A stretch of DNA of 64,000 nt from PALSA-1004 sp963829085 (lineage in GTDB: Bacteria > Pseudomonadota > Gammaproteobacteria > Burkholderiales > SG8-41). Location: assembly GCA_963829085.1 (NCBI GenBank), contig CAWHHJ010000015.1, positions 248,001-312,000 on the forward strand, written 5' to 3'. The notes under the pieces were generated by a model. That model had not been told where the DNA came from, made no database searches, and saw only the letters and a list, made by a program, of their open reading frames with translations. This document shows positions 62,347-64,000 of the stretch, one piece after another (the first letter of the stretch is position 1; each line of letters opens with the position of its first letter). Made by a program: the position numbers and the translations under genes.

Positions 62347-64000
62347 TTACTGAATTAGAAGCAACGAATCGGTAAGAGCGGCCGGCGCGACTCCGGCAAC
62401 GGTGACCAGCGGAACATATGAATTCCCGCCGCCGTTTGCGTCAACCCAAATGACCGCATCCGCAGGCGTGTTGCCCGTAGTCACCGTGAGCCAGCCATCG
62501 GCGCGCGCCGCAGTGCCCGTGTAGCCGAGTGCATCGAACAGCGGCCGGAGATCGATGCCATCGGTGTTGCCAAGTCTCGTGTCAAATCCGTAGATCGTGT
62601 CACCGGCATCCGCCATCGCCGTATACACGAATAAATCGTTGCCGAGTGTTGCGGCCGGCCCACCGACATTACTGCTGTCACCCGAGCCGACCAGGATATC
62701 CGCACCCGGCCCACCTATGATCACATCGTTGCCGGTGCCACCATCGATGATGTCGGAACCATTGCCGCCATAGATAAAATCGTCGCCCGCGCCGCCGTAG
62801 ATCAGATCGTTGCCGTCATCGCCATACAGAACGTCCAGCGCGCCCGGCGCGTTGTGGTCGCCGGATTCACCCATGATGATGTCGTCACCGTTTTCTCCAT
62901 GCAGCGTATCGCTGCCGAAGCCATACGTCGTGGTGAGCCCATCGCCGAACAGGATGTCATTGCCATCGCCGCCGAACAGCTGGTCATTTCCCTGGCGCCC
63001 GTCGATGTAATCGATGCTCGTCTGCCCGTACATGAGGTCATTGCCGCCTTCGCCGACGAGCACATCCGTTCCATCGCCGCCCGATATCTGGTCATCGCCG
63101 TCGCCGCCGAGCACCGTGTCGTCACCGGCGCCACCGTCAACGGTGTCATTGCCCGCGGTCTGACCGACAGGCAACAGGTTATTGCCACTGTCGCCGTCGA
63201 TCCAGTCGTTGCCAGCGCCGCCGGAGATTACGTCGGCGCCGCCATCGCCGCGCAGCAAAGGATTATCTGCATCGTTGCCGGTGATAACGTTGTTACTCGC
63301 GTTGCCAACGCCATACGCAGCGCTGCCGAGCAGCGTGAGATTTTCCAAGCCGGCGGCGAGCGTCCATGGTATGTACGTTCGGACAGCATCGATGCCGGCA
63401 GAGTCGACGATAGTATCGACGTCCCCGACGATGTACGTGTCATTGCCGGCACCCCCGATCAAGGTGTCGGCGCCGATGTCTCCAAATAACGTGTTATTGC
63501 CGGTGTTGCCGGTGATCGTATTGTCGAGACCGTTTCCTGTGGCGTCGATGCTCGCGCTGCCAATCAACGTTAGATTGTCCACGTTGGCGGGCAATACGCA
63601 TGTGATAGAGCTCATCACTGTATCGACGCCTTCGCCGAAGTTCTCGGTTACTCGATCCATCGCGTTGTCTACAAAGTACACGTCATTGCCCGGGCCTCCG
63701 ACAAGCGCATCAGCGCCGACTCCGCCGTCTAACGTATCGTTGCCTGCCGCGCCGTTCAAAACATCGTTGCCTGACGTGCCTATAAAGCTCTCATCGCGCC
63801 CGCTTCCCAGTAGCGTCAGCGCCGTCGCGCCGAGCCCCCGCACGGTGTCAACGCCGCTAACCAAAGTGATTGAAGAAGACGTGAGTAACGTCGACTGTCC
63901 AACGACATCGAACTTGGCGTTTGTTGCGTTGGCAAGGTCAGCGGTAAATACAAGCGGCGCCGTGAGACTGCCGCCCGAAACAGTAACAGTTCGGACGCCC
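62347..64000 (-). CDS. RTX-type calcium-binding repeat protein, C-terminal part (5' end outside window)
   Basis: The frame is open to the window edge, so the gene start lies beyond base 64000; about 551 residues are visible. Many nonapeptides of the GGxGxD type (for example GNDVLNGAAGNDTLDGG, GGDGTDVLVGEGGNDLMYG) form calcium-binding beta-rolls. A second repeat type with NLTLLGSA and VDTVxSxI blocks alternates with them in the first half. The end reads GVAPAALTDSLLLIQ, an uncleaved C-terminal signal of the type used by type I secretion. The enzymatic or adhesive N-terminal part is not visible, so the function stays open. No secretion genes are seen here. Confidence 0.88.
   Translation of the reverse strand, partial: GVRTVTVSGGSLTAPLVFTADLANATNAKFDVVGQSTLLTSSSITLVSGVDTVRGLGATALTLLGSGRDESFIGTSGNDVLNGAAGNDTLDGGVGADALVGGPGNDVYFVDNAMDRVTENFGEGVDTVMSSITCVLPANVDNLTLIGSASIDATGNGLDNTITGNTGNNTLFGDIGADTLIGGAGNDTYIVGDVDTIVDSAGIDAVRTYIPWTLAAGLENLTLLGSAAYGVGNASNNVITGNDADNPLLRGDGGADVISGGAGNDWIDGDSGNNLLPVGQTAGNDTVDGGAGDDTVLGGDGDDQISGGDGTDVLVGEGGNDLMYGQTSIDYIDGRQGNDQLFGGDGNDILFGDGLTTTYGFGSDTLHGENGDDIIMGESGDHNAPGALDVLYGDDGNDLIYGGAGDDFIYGGNGSDIIDGGTGNDVIIGGPGADILVGSGDSSNVGGPAATLGNDLFVYTAMADAGDTIYGFDTRLGNTDGIDLRPLFDALGYTGTAARADGWLTVTTGNTPADAVIWVDANGGGNSYVPLVTVAGVAPAALTDSLLLIQ

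Noticed and set aside
62700..63330. Regular spacing suggesting a CRISPR array
   Set aside because: The repetition comes from codons of RTX nonapeptides, with no constant repeat and no unique spacers.

Overview
The window reads as GC-rich chromosomal DNA of a betaproteobacterium, probably Burkholderiales-like. This rests on the sequence of the AtpD C-terminus and AtpC, five orphan receptors of the Bug family (an expansion typical of Burkholderiales), caa3-type oxidase genes, and paired DUF3300/DUF2950 genes. I see no tRNA, rRNA, CRISPR array, insertion sequence or phage gene.

Layout. 1-399: tail of a repeat-type periplasmic protein. 987-11395: a plus-strand run for fermentation or overflow metabolism. 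It encodes a PhaC-like DUF3141 hydrolase, phosphate acetyltransferase, acetate kinase, pyruvate formate-lyase and its activase, a YidE/AspT-type carrier and a formate channel. 11668-18585: envelope and stress-type genes (DUF3300, DUF2950, an unknown protein, AI-2E permease, DUF2254, beta-carbonic anhydrase). 18633-19579: the 3' third of atpD plus an intact atpC, with the rest of the ATP synthase operon missing. 19801-27726: metallophosphoesterase, a cyclic-nucleotide-binding protein, SDR and FAD enzymes and two Bug receptors. 27952-35596: Lhr-type helicase, MscS channel, DUF72. 35776-40998: three Bug receptors around an amidohydrolase and a nitrilase-superfamily amidase. 41401-42540: two paralogous small zinc-ribbon proteins. 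42737-49492: three CheB-type genes, one a very large CheB/CheR/PAS/kinase/receiver hybrid. 49605-51105: DUF3943. 51158-61038: a minus-strand run in which a PQQ alcohol dehydrogenase with the lanthanide-type Asp, a XoxJ-like protein, a lipoprotein cytochrome c and a complete caa3-type oxidase overlap end to end. 61151-64000: two membrane proteins and the C-terminal part of an RTX protein.

How the genes work together. The first run would convert pyruvate to acetyl-CoA plus formate, make ATP through acetyl phosphate, and export formate. The PQQ run would oxidise an alcohol in the periplasm and pass electrons through cytochrome c to its own oxidase. The Bug/amidohydrolase/amidase region looks like uptake and hydrolysis of an organic acid or amide, but no TctA/TctB membrane subunits are present.

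Quality warning. Fifteen otherwise well-conserved genes carry single-base frameshifts (about 21 in all, plus one in-frame stop), spread over every functional class. I read them as probably uncorrected sequencing or assembly errors and annotate across them, giving the approximate lesion in each entry. A 14-base poly-C run and the abruptly truncated atpD should be judged with the same caution.
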